DNA from: Bacteroidales bacterium
GTDB lineage: Bacteria > Bacteroidota > Bacteroidia > Bacteroidales > F082
DNA: 64,000 nucleotides
Direction: 5' to 3'
Assembly: GCA_024689285.1 (NCBI GenBank)
Contig: JAILDR010000007.1
Location: 21,708 to 85,707, forward strand
Below the pieces are notes generated by a model. The model made no database searches, was not told where the DNA came from, and saw only the letters and a program-made list of their open reading frames with translations. This document shows, in pieces, positions 7,560 to 16,441 of this stretch; position 1 is the stretch's first letter; each line of letters opens with the position of its first letter. The position numbers were made by a program, and so were the translations under genes.

Positions 7560-10500
7560 TTAAAATGCCGCCACCGCCCTACCAGCGTACGAGTTGTACT
7601 TGCTGCTGCTGTAGGAGTACCCTGAGCTGGCGAAGTAGACGTACCAGCTGCTGTAGCTGTAGCTCTCCGACGAGCTCCAGAAGTTGGCAGAGGATGAAGT
7701 AAAATTAACAAATAATCTGCCTGCGATAGCCTTTTTAAAAATATTTTTATCAGAGGTGGTGCCCTGCTTCCAATACCAGGCCAGTCTTTTCAGCAGACCG
7801 ACTGTAGGCAGGAACCAGTTGTGTGCCTTGAAGCGGTCTGCCAGTTGGACGGTACTCGGCACGGTGGGCTGGTAGGCATAGGCTGCCGAGGCCGCAGGAT
7901 AGTAGATTTGGCTCCATTTCGCCTTGTTGGTCTCGCCGAAGTGTTCGCCCATGTAGTTTCTCAGCTCTCCCATGAGGCTGGCCAGACTCTCCAATTCGGT
8001 CACGCCAGGCGAAGCCGAAGGAAGAGCCAAGGGACCGAGTCTGTCTTCTGTCTGCCCAATCGAGGCGTCTTCAGGGATCAGGATGATTCCGTTGTTGAGG
8101 ATGATGTTACGCTGCTCTATGATGTGCAGCGTGTTGGCATACCCTTGGTTCACCACAAACGGGACATTGGGGTCACGGTTGTCGTATTGGGTCTTCCACC
8201 AGTCACTCAGCAGGTTTCTCGGCACGTTGTTTCCGGTGTCGCCTACTGTACGAGTGGCCAATCTGGCTGATGTCTCGTTGTAGGCGCTCACACCTTCCCC
8301 GTTGTCATTGGTAGGAGCATACACCTTGAAGCCGTCATTCAGGATTCCAAGGTCGCTGGTCTCATCACGCATGATGGCATCGGTGAGACCGACCGTGCTG
8401 CTGTCGTAAGATATATTGGTGACTTTCGACAGGTCGTACATCGTGCTTCTCGAAAGAAGCACATTACCATTGGCATCCAAAACTTGCAGCCTCCTGTTTG
8501 ACATCGTAGCCTCGTTGGTGTTGTAGTCATACAGCTCATTGGCTGCAGAAGAGCCATTATTGTAATAATTACCCCATTGGAAGCTGGTGAGGCTCAGTCC
8601 GCCACTGCTCACACTGCCTGTGGCTGAAAGATTGTTCAGGGCTACCATGAGCCGCTGCATCCGGTCGTTGGGGTTGAAGAGATCCGGCACAATATCACCC
8701 TCGTGATAGGCACCGTTGGGGTCATTGGCGGTGTATTTAGGCGCCACATAGCAGCATACGCCTATCACGGTTTTCTCGCCGTCGTAGGTATCGACGGACG
8801 AATAGGTTCCGTCGTGGTACACATAGTCGCCCAGCTGCGCCTCGCGGTTAAAGAGGGCGATTTCCTTGGAGACGTAGATAACACCTTCCTCCTCGCCGTC
8901 CCACGTGGTGATGGTCGCTGTAACCGTGGCGGTATCGTTCAGGTTACTCAGCGACTGCACGGTAAGCACACCGGTAACGGGGTTTATCGTGGCTTGCGAG
9001 TAATGCAAGCCTGACAAAGAGTAGCGTATCTTGGTGAACCCGTTGGCGAAGCTGCTGTCAGGCGTCACGCCAAACGGATAAGTGGTGCCGCCGTCGTTGT
9101 AGAAGTTACCTTTCACTGTGGCATTCTGCAAGGCCCTGTAACGATACACGACTCTCAATCCCTGGTAGTCGGCATGGTCCGGGTTGTCCACATTGCCCCA
9201 TTTCTTGTTGAGTTTGTCTTTCACGTCGAAAGTGACTTGGTTGGTCGACAGGCTCGGCTCATATATGGATATTGTGCCGGTGATGTCGGCGGTGCTGATG
9301 TCAGCCAACCAACTGAGGACGGACACAGGCACGTCCACCCAGTCCACATTATGCAGCTCGATGGCAGTCATCGCGGCGGTGCTGCTTGTGGCATTGGTCA
9401 CTTTCGCCTCGTGGAGGTTCACGGTCAGCGTCCGTGTGTCCACCCCGCCCACGTTTGCGCCTATCCTGAGTATGGTCAGCGCATCGTAGCCCTCCATTGT
9501 GAGGGTCTCCAAGTTGGGCAGGTTGTCGATGACCAGTCTGTTCATGTTGGCTGGCAGCCGCAGGCTGGTCAGCAACTGCGAGGGCGCGAGGGTGATATTG
9601 ATCACACCCGTGCCGCGCAGGTCCATCTCTTCCAAGCGGGTCAGGCTGCTGAAGTCCTTGCTGCCACCGAAGGTGGTGCATCCCTTCAGCGAGAGCCTCT
9701 GCAGATTGGGGGTCGAAAGGGCAATATTGCCCGGGGCAAACAGCTGTGCCGTCGGGTTGGCAGGCTCCGCGACGAGTTCGGTCAGTCGCTGTGCCGTGAT
9801 GGAAAGGCTGTTGTTGCCCACCACCATGTCACCTATGTTGCCAATCTTCCTGTAGTAGTTCAAGGCCGCGAGTCCCACAGACGAGTCGCCGCTGATGGCG
9901 CCGCTCTGCGCCACGACAAAGGTGTAGCTCTCCCCAGGTGCCACTCTCACGTGAGGATCCACAGCGGTTCTGTCCACCATTCCCGTGGGATAGAGCCATT
10001 GGTGAGGCACCACGGTGAACTTGTATTCTCCGCCGGTGCGTCCCTGTCCGGGCGACAGCGACAGGCTGCTGCCGCTGTCGCTCAGTCCCACCACTCCGGC
10101 ATGCACGCCCGAGGAGAAGTCGCCCCAGCAGGCATAGCTGGCCACGAGGGCCATTCTCCGCTTCATGTACTGCCGTTCCTTCTCCAGCTGGCTGCCCACC
10201 TGTTGTGTTATCGGGTCGATGCCGCGTGCCTGGTTGCCGAAGCTGATGTAGCCGAAGCTCTTCGGCCACTCGTAGCGGAGGCGTGCCTGTTCGGCATAGG
10301 CCACTTCAGGGAAGTATTCCTGGATCGAGAAGAAGTATTTGTCCAAACACCCCATGACGCTCTGGTCGAAGCCCTCGTTGGCACCGACCAGTCCAGCCAT
10401 GGCGGTCAGCACGTCGCGCATGTTCTGACGCAGCGCGTCGCTGGCGGTCTCGTAGGCCACCTCGATCATGTTGAATAGTGCCGAGGCCCTGCCCTCGTAG

Positions 10501-13500
10501 TCGATCTGCGGCTTGTAGCCCGCCTTGTAGTCGGCCACGTCGTGGATACGGTCGAGGAAGTACACCTTGGTCTGACGACCGTTGTTGTCGGTAGCCAGTA
10601 TACTGTCCAAGTCGTCCTGGTCGAGCCATATCAGCCCCGTCTCGGGGTCATATTGATAATAGGTGTTCTTCGAGCAGTTGTCGGTGCCTGCAATCATGAA
10701 GTTCACCATGTTGTAGTGGGTCAGGTGGTTCTGCACGTGACCCACGCTGCCAAGGTTGGCGATGACATCGTTGGCGATGGCCATGATGAAGGCTTCGTTC
10801 TGTGCCACCCAGTTGCCGTAGTTCGGGTCGCTCTGGTCGCTGATGTAGGCTGAGGCGGTCATGGGGTCGGTGCTAAGGTTGCGCACGCCCGCCGTGTAGG
10901 TCAGGTGTTCCTGGTCCCATGTGCCCGCGTCCACCCATGCTCCGGTGACGAAGTTATAGCGCAGCAGCTTGTAGGCATCGGTGCCTTGGGTGGGCCACCA
11001 TTGGTATTTCTGCATCTCCGCCACCACCTCCGTGGCAATGATCTTGGCGGTCTTGCCCGTGGTCTCCACGCCAGTGGCGTTGATGAGGAAGGTGCTGGCG
11101 GCTATGGTCGCGGCGGCCTGTTCCTCCGTGGCCACGCCCGCCGCGCTCGTGAGGGCCTCGTAGGCTGCCGTGAAGGCGCTCTTCGTGCCGTTGTAGTATT
11201 TCAGAGAGGTGTTATGGCAATAGATGAAGTTGACATAACGCCTGAAGACGGTGTCGTTGACGGTCTTCGGGTATTCCTTCCCGTCGACGACCTGTGTCTT
11301 GCCCAACCCGTACTCAAAGCTCTTCACACCGTTGTACACCCATGCCTCGTCGTCGGGGTTGTAGGTCACGTCCTGGTCTGCCGGTACGCGGAAGTCGCAT
11401 AGCGGCAGGTTGTTGTTCAAGCCCTCGAAGCCGAAGGTGTTCGAGTTGGCTTTGAGGCCGAACACCACCTTGTCGAACTTGCCGTTGCCGAAGGTACACA
11501 TACCACGGAACTCCACCTTGCCATTGTCCTGTGGGTGTTCGGTGAAGAAGAGGAAGTTTTCCTCGTACACGCTGAACCGTGCGCCCGCCTGGGTCAGCGA
11601 GTTTCCTCCCGTGACGGCTTGCATCACGTCGTGGTACAGGCGTGTTGCGCCCATCTTGTGACTCTGCATGGGCGAGGCGTAGTTGATCTTGTTGACCAGC
11701 TTCTGGCATTTCGGGCCGCCCTCGTAGCTGGTGTAGCACTGGCCGTGGTACATGCCCATCTCGCCCACGTTCTCGCTCCAGCCGTTGCCGTCAAACCATC
11801 CGTCCACCACGTCTATCGTCACCTGTGCCTTCTCTTCGTCGGTCAGTCCTGCATAGTCCGTGCCTTCTATCCTTGTGCCGTTCAGGTACATCGGGTTGGC
11901 GCAGCCGTCGCCGGTGCTCTGTGCGGGTTTCCACCCGAACTCCGCGTGCACCTTGCTGAAGGGGATGTTGACGACGTAGGTCACTTTGTCGAGCTTGGTC
12001 TGCTCGTTGTTGTCCCAGTAGGTGTTGGCGGTGGAGCCCTGTGGCGTCACCATGAGGCATTTCTTGCCGCCCAGGGTGCCGTTCATGTAAGCCAGATAGG
12101 CGGCCTTGCCTATCGTGCCGCTCAGGCTGGCTTTGTCGTGGACGATTCTCCAGTAGCAGGCATAGCCCGGGTCTTTCGATTGGTTCAGCTTATATTGGTC
12201 CTGTCCCACGAGGGTCAGGAGTCGGTAGCCTGCCGTCTTGGCTTTCTCGTAGTCGATGCGTCCGTTGGTGGTGATGGCGTTGCGTCGGCTGAAGGCGCGT
12301 TTCTCCTCTGCCGTGGGCAGCGAGGCTTTCACGTTCTGCCTCACCTGCTCTGCCGACAGTGCGCTGCGGTAGAAGCGCAGGTCGTAGATGTCGATGTCGG
12401 CGTTTGGGTTGCCTATCTTGATGGTGTGTCCGTTGCCTTGCACCCAGGTGTCGGCCACGGGCGAGTAGTCTATCTCACGGCGCGGGTCGCCGTTGATATA
12501 GACCTTGGCCAACGACAGCGGCAGGCTTGGTGCGCCGTTCAGGGTCTGTTGCCAGGTCAGCTCGTCGTCGGCCTTGGCCACCACTGCGGGGTCTATGGTC
12601 AGCGCGGCATGGGTGCGCTTGCCCTCTTCCCAACCGAAGTCCTGGTCGTTGGTTTCCTGACGGTTGACGCATTTCACCCATCCGTCCAAGGGCATCATCT
12701 TCAGCCCGAGGGTCTCGCCCGAGGCTACCTGTGTGATGTCGATGACGGGGTCGTCTTCCGCCGTGATGTTACGCACGGCATAGTCTAAGCAGGCGGTCAA
12801 TGCGCCGCGTGGGTTGCCCGCAAAGTGCGACCACGGGTCTATCTCTATCTCCAACTCCTCTCCGGCAAGCACCCTGAGCACCTTCTGCCCGTTCTCATCC
12901 TCCGTCCACAAGTCGTTGACGCCACCGAATCCCCTGAAGGTGGCGGTGACGGTCTGTCCGGTCTGGTGGTTGATGATGGTGAATTTGTCGGTCTCGCTGT
13001 TGTTGCGGGTTCTGGGCGAAAGCACGAACCAAGCACCCGCCACGGGGGCGAAGTCCTCCGTGTTGTCCACCGTGATGGTCACGAACTGCAACGCGCTGAC
13101 GCTCTCGCGCAGGAAGTTGATGACGGTGTCGTTGGCTCCGTAGCGGAAGAAGCGCAGGTACGAGAGGTACGAGGGCTGCTGCTGGCTGCTTCCGTCGCTC
13201 TCGATCTCCACGGTGGTGTCCAACGTGTATTCCTGTCCGCTCAGTACGGTGATTTCGTTGCGGACGTATTCCGTCGTATAGTCGGTGTCGTTCTCAGCCG
13301 AGTCGGTCAGTCGCACGCTGATGGGCAGCGGGGTCTCGCTGGCCAGTGTCGGGTGGTCGGCCTGTGGCACCCACACGGCATAGCGTGCTATCACGGCGCG
13401 GACGTAGTTCTGCACCGTGGTGAGGGTCTGCTGCAGCATGAGGTAGGGCTTGGTGAGGTCGGCCCCATGGGTCTCGGTGTTCACCACCATGAAGCGGTTC

Positions 13501-14594
13501 ACCACCGTTGCCGACTGAAGGCCGTCGGGGTATCCGTCGGCTCCAAGGTGGCCGCTTCCGTCGTCGCAGGTCAGCCATGCCGTCACGGTATGCACGCCAT
13601 GCGTCAGCATGCCGATGGCGGCTCTTTCCGTCTCGTTCCATGTTCTCGGACTGGTGGCCGGGTATTCCGTCTCAGCGGGTATCTCCTCCACATGGGTGAA
13701 GGTGCTCACCGAGCCGCTGATGGTGACGTGAAGCCATTTCTTCACGGCACCCATAACGGAGAATTTCAGCGGGAACACGCCCTCCGAGGCCATGATGGGC
13801 TGTGTCCAGTCCTGCAGGTTCTGCACTACAAGCTGGGTGAAGGTCACGTCATTCAGCACCTGCCAGGCACTGGTGGGTGCGGCAATCACCTCTCCGTTGT
13901 CGTCAGTCTTGGTGAACGACGCTCTCAACCTCAGCTGCTGAGGGTTGGTGGTTGAGAACCATTGCCCGATGTTGACGACGGCATAGGCCGTCGAGTCGGG
14001 GTTCAGCGAGGTTAGCTGAACGGTTCCTACAGTGACCCATGTGTCGCTGTTGCCGGTTTGACGCTGCACGGTCAGCATGCCGGTCTCACCGGCGTTGCTA
14101 ATCTCGCCGCTGTCGTTCTGTATGCCGCAGAAACGCACACCTATATTATATTGTCGAGTGACCGCCACAATGGGATTGGTCAGCTCCAGAGGTTCCACGT
14201 TCTCGGGGTCGCTGATGTCCAGGAGGGTCAGCCTCGCCGCGTAGGTCGTCCCCTGGTCCTCGTTGATGGGTATCGCCTCATCGGCCAAGCGTAGCGCGGC
14301 GTGTTCCGTCGGGTCGGCCAGATACAAGTCCCTGTCCGCCTCTGAGGCGAAGCCCCACAGGTGATAGTAGTTGTCCTGCTGCTTCCTCGGTGTCACGTAG
14401 AGACAGCCCACCTTTGTCCCAAACTGGCGCTTGATGAAGCGTTCTATCTCGCCACGGTTTAAGCCCCATTCCGAACCTGCAGGTACCTCGGTGCCGTGTA
14501 TGTCGACGGCATCGCCGGTGTCATTCTGTCCGCCCCAAGGCTCCTCGAGGCTGTTCACCAGCTCCTCGCCTTGTATTGTTACTTTCCTTGCCAT
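7560..14594 (-). CDS. Giant DGR-diversified tail fibre / adhesin protein
   Basis: 2344 residues, the target of the retroelement. From the N-terminus: about 600 residues of beta-rich, Ig-like repeats; a concanavalin/LamG-like region near 650-760 (WQQTLNGAPSLPLSLAKVYI, NADIDIYDLRFYRSALS); a large central region; a leucine-rich-like segment near 1640-1780 (LQRLSLKGC, LEEMDLRGTG, LETLTMEGYDALTILRIG); further beta domains; and a C-terminal C-type-lectin/FGE-like domain (NWFLPTVGLLKRL, ANFWSSSE, GRAVAAF). Diversified residues lie on the loops of this last domain in known DGR proteins. The protein probably sits at the tail tip or fibres and binds the host surface. It has no signal peptide and is preceded by two small beta-rich tail genes. 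The individual domain calls are tentative. Confidence 0.9.
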   Translation of the reverse strand: MARKVTIQGEELVNSLEEPWGGQNDTGDAVDIHGTEVPAGSEWGLNRGEIERFIKRQFGTKVGCLYVTPRKQQDNYYHLWGFASEADRDLYLADPTEHAALRLADEAIPINEDQGTTYAARLTLLDISDPENVEPLELTNPIVAVTRQYNIGVRFCGIQNDSGEISNAGETGMLTVQRQTGNSDTWVTVGTVQLTSLNPDSTAYAVVNIGQWFSTTNPQQLRLRASFTKTDDNGEVIAAPTSAWQVLNDVTFTQLVVQNLQDWTQPIMASEGVFPLKFSVMGAVKKWLHVTISGSVSTFTHVEEIPAETEYPATSPRTWNETERAAIGMLTHGVHTVTAWLTCDDGSGHLGADGYPDGLQSATVVNRFMVVNTETHGADLTKPYLMLQQTLTTVQNYVRAVIARYAVWVPQADHPTLASETPLPISVRLTDSAENDTDYTTEYVRNEITVLSGQEYTLDTTVEIESDGSSQQQPSYLSYLRFFRYGANDTVINFLRESVSALQFVTITVDNTEDFAPVAGAWFVLSPRTRNNSETDKFTIINHQTGQTVTATFRGFGGVNDLWTEDENGQKVLRVLAGEELEIEIDPWSHFAGNPRGALTACLDYAVRNITAEDDPVIDITQVASGETLGLKMMPLDGWVKCVNRQETNDQDFGWEEGKRTHAALTIDPAVVAKADDELTWQQTLNGAPSLPLSLAKVYINGDPRREIDYSPVADTWVQGNGHTIKIGNPNADIDIYDLRFYRSALSAEQVRQNVKASLPTAEEKRAFSRRNAITTNGRIDYEKAKTAGYRLLTLVGQDQYKLNQSKDPGYACYWRIVHDKASLSGTIGKAAYLAYMNGTLGGKKCLMVTPQGSTANTYWDNNEQTKLDKVTYVVNIPFSKVHAEFGWKPAQSTGDGCANPMYLNGTRIEGTDYAGLTDEEKAQVTIDVVDGWFDGNGWSENVGEMGMYHGQCYTSYEGGPKCQKLVNKINYASPMQSHKMGATRLYHDVMQAVTGGNSLTQAGARFSVYEENFLFFTEHPQDNGKVEFRGMCTFGNGKFDKVVFGLKANSNTFGFEGLNNNLPLCDFRVPADQDVTYNPDDEAWVYNGVKSFEYGLGKTQVVDGKEYPKTVNDTVFRRYVNFIYCHNTSLKYYNGTKSAFTAAYEALTSAAGVATEEQAAATIAASTFLINATGVETTGKTAKIIATEVVAEMQKYQWWPTQGTDAYKLLRYNFVTGAWVDAGTWDQEHLTYTAGVRNLSTDPMTASAYISDQSDPNYGNWVAQNEAFIMAIANDVIANLGSVGHVQNHLTHYNMVNFMIAGTDNCSKNTYYQYDPETGLIWLDQDDLDSILATDNNGRQTKVYFLDRIHDVADYKAGYKPQIDYEGRASALFNMIEVAYETASDALRQNMRDVLTAMAGLVGANEGFDQSVMGCLDKYFFSIQEYFPEVAYAEQARLRYEWPKSFGYISFGNQARGIDPITQQVGSQLEKERQYMKRRMALVASYACWGDFSSGVHAGVVGLSDSGSSLSLSPGQGRTGGEYKFTVVPHQWLYPTGMVDRTAVDPHVRVAPGESYTFVVAQSGAISGDSSVGLAALNYYRKIGNIGDMVVGNNSLSITAQRLTELVAEPANPTAQLFAPGNIALSTPNLQRLSLKGCTTFGGSKDFSSLTRLEEMDLRGTGVINITLAPSQLLTSLRLPANMNRLVIDNLPNLETLTMEGYDALTILRIGANVGGVDTRTLTVNLHEAKVTNATSSTAAMTAIELHNVDWVDVPVSVLSWLADISTADITGTISIYEPSLSTNQVTFDVKDKLNKKWGNVDNPDHADYQGLRVVYRYRALQNATVKGNFYNDGGTTYPFGVTPDSSFANGFTKIRYSLSGLHYSQATINPVTGVLTVQSLSNLNDTATVTATITTWDGEEEGVIYVSKEIALFNREAQLGDYVYHDGTYSSVDTYDGEKTVIGVCCYVAPKYTANDPNGAYHEGDIVPDLFNPNDRMQRLMVALNNLSATGSVSSGGLSLTSFQWGNYYNNGSSAANELYDYNTNEATMSNRRLQVLDANGNVLLSRSTMYDLSKVTNISYDSSTVGLTDAIMRDETSDLGILNDGFKVYAPTNDNGEGVSAYNETSARLATRTVGDTGNNVPRNLLSDWWKTQYDNRDPNVPFVVNQGYANTLHIIEQRNIILNNGIILIPEDASIGQTEDRLGPLALPSASPGVTELESLASLMGELRNYMGEHFGETNKAKWSQIYYPAASAAYAYQPTVPSTVQLADRFKAHNWFLPTVGLLKRLAWYWKQGTTSDKNIFKKAIAGRLFVNFTSSSANFWSSSESYSYSSWYVYFASSGYSYSSSKYNSYAGRAVAAF
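7566..7693 (-). repeat. DGR variable repeat (VR)
   Basis: 128 bp at the 3' end of the tail-protein gene; the stop codon (7560-7562) follows almost at once. It differs from the TR at 12 positions, all of them adenine in the TR coding strand. Seven are A-to-T at codon position 1 (Asn to Tyr) and five are A-to-G at position 2 (Asn to Ser). None of the 89 non-adenine positions differs. It encodes about residues 2301-2343. Confidence 0.96.
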
Positions 14595-14613
14595 AATATT
14601 TCAGTTTTTGGTT

Positions 14614-14646
14614 ATTCGCAGTTAATTCGCAGTTAATTCGCAGTTA
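14614..14646 (+). repeat. Three exact tandem copies of an 11-bp unit
   Basis: ATTCGCAGTTA occurs three times head to tail, ending at the stop codon of the upstream tail gene (14644-14646) and 20 bp before the start of the giant tail protein gene. It may be slippage, a spacer or a protein-binding site. Confidence 0.75.
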
Positions 14647-14997
14647 CCACGCTTCGCTGTGGAACCACCCGTCCGAGTGAAACCATGCGTCGGTGCTCCA
14701 AGTCACTTCAAGCTCAGGCAGTGCACTTCCTACGTAGACGAAGCCCATCTCCATCCCACCGAAGTCCATCTCCTCCACCGTTACGGCGGTCTCTTCCTGT
14801 TCTTCCGGCACGATGGCGGTCACCTCGATGGACACCTGTCCCGAGGTGTGGGCATCCACATAGATCCCGTCGAGCGAGAAGCCCTCGCCCGCCTCGATGT
14901 CGAAGTCGTCCATCCCCACCACCCATATCGGGTCTCCCGGCTCAGGGTTGACAGGGATTCTGTCGCCATCGTCGATGATGATTGCGTTGTCCTTCAT
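14644..14997 (-). CDS. Small acidic tail-module protein
   Basis: 117 residues, strongly acidic and predicted beta-rich. The middle reads HTSGQVSIEVTAIVPEE, and the end has a repeated aromatic motif (DAWFHSDGWFHSEAW). The start overlaps the upstream stop by one base (TGATG). It lies between a baseplate-like protein and the giant fibre protein, which suggests a fibre adaptor or attachment role. No family was recognised, and the function is inferred from position only. Confidence 0.65.
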   Translation of the reverse strand: MKDNAIIIDDGDRIPVNPEPGDPIWVVGMDDFDIEAGEGFSLDGIYVDAHTSGQVSIEVTAIVPEEQEETAVTVEEMDFGGMEMGFVYVGSALPELEVTWSTDAWFHSDGWFHSEAW

Positions 14998-15359
14998 CAG
15001 TCGTTGTTGCTGTTTTCGGCTATCTTCTCGTTCATGAAGCTGGGAATCACCTTCAAGTGAACCGGCTCGTTGCAGTGATGCACGTAGCTGAGGTCGGCGC
15101 TATACACCACCATCTCAATCACCACGATGCCTTTCAGTTTCTTACTGAGTTCGTGGCTGATTCTCCACACATACGTCCCAACGTCTGTGCGTATGATGTC
15201 GCCGTTCTGGTAGCTGAATGTGGTGATAGTCTCGCCGTTTTCCTTATGCAGGCCAATCATGTAGTCGTAGGCCTCCGGCAGGTCGGCGATTTGTCCGTCC
15301 TGGCGGTGCTTATAGATAATCGGGAATGTGTCGCCCGCAACCCTTTCAATTTGTGTCAT
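14997..15359 (-). CDS. Baseplate/fibre-adaptor-like protein
   Basis: 120 residues with an N-terminal beta pattern (AGDTFPIIYKH, YDYMIGLHKENGETI, GTYVWRISHELSKKL). It resembles the N-terminal domain of baseplate upper proteins, which anchors fibres to the baseplate; the resemblance is by eye. It is the first gene of the operon that includes the DGR target and has the phage-type promoter at 15383-15416 just upstream. It is probably a structural part of the tail tip. The exact family is uncertain. Confidence 0.6.
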   Translation of the reverse strand: MTQIERVAGDTFPIIYKHRQDGQIADLPEAYDYMIGLHKENGETITTFSYQNGDIIRTDVGTYVWRISHELSKKLKGIVVIEMVVYSADLSYVHHCNEPVHLKVIPSFMNEKIAENSNND

Positions 15360-15382
15360 ATTCTCACATTTTGGTTATGGTG

Positions 15383-15416
15383 CGAAAATACAATAGCAGT
15401 CGTGTAAGCAAGTGAC
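15383..15416 (-). promoter_or_regulatory. Phage operon promoter for the tail-tip/DGR operon
   Basis: Minus-strand TATTTTCGCACC (-7 region, 15379-15390) with GTCACTTGC upstream (15408-15416), separated by 17 nt. The same arrangement and spacing occurs at 24.2 kb. The T-run of the preceding terminator abuts the GTCAC box, giving a compact terminator-promoter joint. One base of the -7 element differs from the other copies (TTCG for TTTG). Confidence 0.6.
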
Positions 15417-15419
15417 AAA

Positions 15420-15453
15420 AAAATCCCCTCCGTCAGTGGGCGAAGGGGATTTT
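15420..15453 (-). terminator. Intrinsic terminator after the 46-aa gene
   Basis: Inverted repeat AAAATCCCCT...AGGGGATTTT (10 bp, 14-nt loop) with a run of A on its left side, which is a T-run for minus-strand RNA. It follows the stop at 15458 and touches the next operon promoter. Confidence 0.8.
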
Positions 15454-15457
15454 GTGG

Positions 15458-15598
15458 TTATTCATTGCTCAGTTCATATTGGATATCCCTGATTAGACAT
15501 TCCGTTTTTAGGCTGTGTTCCGTGGCCAGGCGTTTGAGCTCCTCGGCCTCGGCCTGCAGTTCGCAGAGCGCGGTCACCACTTCAAGTCTTGTCATCAT
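15458..15598 (-). CDS. 46-aa hypothetical protein
   Basis: A small helical protein (MMTRLEVVTALCELQAEAEE...) with a coiled-coil-like pattern. The ATG overlaps the upstream stop as ATGA (15595-15598). A strong ribosome site (GGAGGTGAG) lies just before the start, which is rare in Bacteroidota. It is the last gene before a terminator. Function unknown. Confidence 0.65.
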   Translation of the reverse strand: MMTRLEVVTALCELQAEAEELKRLATEHSLKTECLIRDIQYELSNE

Positions 15599-15924
15599 CT
15601 CTCACCTCCTTTCCCAGGGCGCAATAGTTTGCGTTCCACTCGTTTGATTTCCTCAGGATCGGTCACGGTTTCCATCTCCCACTTCTCGCGTTTGCCTTGG
15701 GCCTGTTGGAGCGAGGTGGCGTTCATGCGGTGGTGCAGGCTGCATGTGGGGTACATCTCCCAGTCGGGGATGTAGAGCCCCATCTGGTCGCAGTGGCGGT
15801 GGTTGCCGCTGCCGGTCTTAATAATGGTCATCCATAGGCAGTTGTCGCAGGTGGGTTCCGATTGATGGCTGCCTTGGACGACTTTCACTTTCTTGCGCAG
15901 GGCGCGTGTCATCGTGTTGCTCAT
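15595..15924 (-). CDS. Cys/His-rich hypothetical phage protein
   Basis: 109 residues. Residues 25-65 hold CDNC, HRHC and CSLHH clusters, suggesting a metal-binding fold. The C-terminus is charged and basic (KRVERKLLRPGKGGER). It overlaps both neighbours by four bases. It may bind nucleic acid or act in assembly, but no family was recognised. Confidence 0.65.
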   Translation of the reverse strand: MSNTMTRALRKKVKVVQGSHQSEPTCDNCLWMTIIKTGSGNHRHCDQMGLYIPDWEMYPTCSLHHRMNATSLQQAQGKREKWEMETVTDPEEIKRVERKLLRPGKGGER

Positions 15925-16160
15925 GCCGCCTCCCTTTCTCCGGCGACTGCCGAATTAGTGTTTTTTCGGGACACTGAGTTTGTCGAAGTGTCCATGTAGC
16001 CGCCGAGCCAGGCTCCGGCGGCCAGCACTGCCGTTCCGATGGCAGCCATAATGAGGCTGTCGCCCATGGTGCAGGCCACCATGAAGCCGATTACTGCCAC
16101 GATGCCCCATCCGGGCTTCGTCTGTGCGGTCTCTCCCGCTGTCTGTCTTGAATTTTGCAT
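15921..16160 (-). CDS. Small two-TM membrane protein, holin candidate
   Basis: 79 residues starting MQNSRQTAGETAQ. Two hydrophobic segments follow directly (GWGIVAVIGFMVAC and SLIMAAIGTAVLAAGAWLGG), joined by a short MGD turn, with a polar C-terminus. Size and topology fit a class II holin, and the amidase and spanin genes lie 3 kb upstream in the same direction. A longer in-frame start at 16358 would cross a terminator and is not chosen. A competing holin candidate is the 48-aa protein at 19994. Confidence 0.55.
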   Translation of the reverse strand: MQNSRQTAGETAQTKPGWGIVAVIGFMVACTMGDSLIMAAIGTAVLAAGAWLGGYMDTSTNSVSRKNTNSAVAGEREAA

Positions 16161-16222
16161 GTTGTAGACATTTAAGTTGTGTGGCAACAGAAAGCGGTCG
16201 CCACTTTCGCTGTCTACAACAT
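16158..16222. repeat. Inverted repeat around a gene start, with a third copy at 16357
   Basis: CATGTTGTAGACA at 16158-16170 is matched by its perfect complement at 16210-16222, and the first 12 bases recur at 16357-16368. In two copies the CAT is the complement of a possible start codon, so the motif is a shared leader (GTCTACAAC before ATG). It could be an operator or an RNA stem that hides a start site. Confidence 0.6.
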
Positions 16223-16299
16223 GACTGCCACCACGAGGGGACTTTATGTTACGAAAGGGCGACCGCAGAGGTCTTACTCGGAGAGGGCAATAAAAAAAA

Positions 16300-16322
16300 A
16301 GCCCCCGATGTGTCGTTGGGCT
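16300..16322 (-). terminator. Leader terminator / attenuator upstream of the two-TM gene
   Basis: AGCCC...GGGCT stem followed on the minus strand by nine T (16292-16300). It lies about 60 nt after a -7-like TATATTTG (16372-16379) and about 140 bp before the 79-aa gene. This arrangement would give a short leader RNA. Confidence 0.6.
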
Positions 16323-16441
16323 GTTTCCGCCGCCCCTGCGTGATAGGCTAACTATCATGTTGTAGACGCTGCAAATATAGATAAATTTCTTATTTGTAAG
16401 CGTTTTTCGGAAAAATTTAGGGTAAAATTTCCAAAAATCGC

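Noticed and set aside
9174..10478. Long plus-strand frame opposite the giant tail protein
   Set aside because: His/Gly/Val-rich complement of the coding strand; no features of its own.
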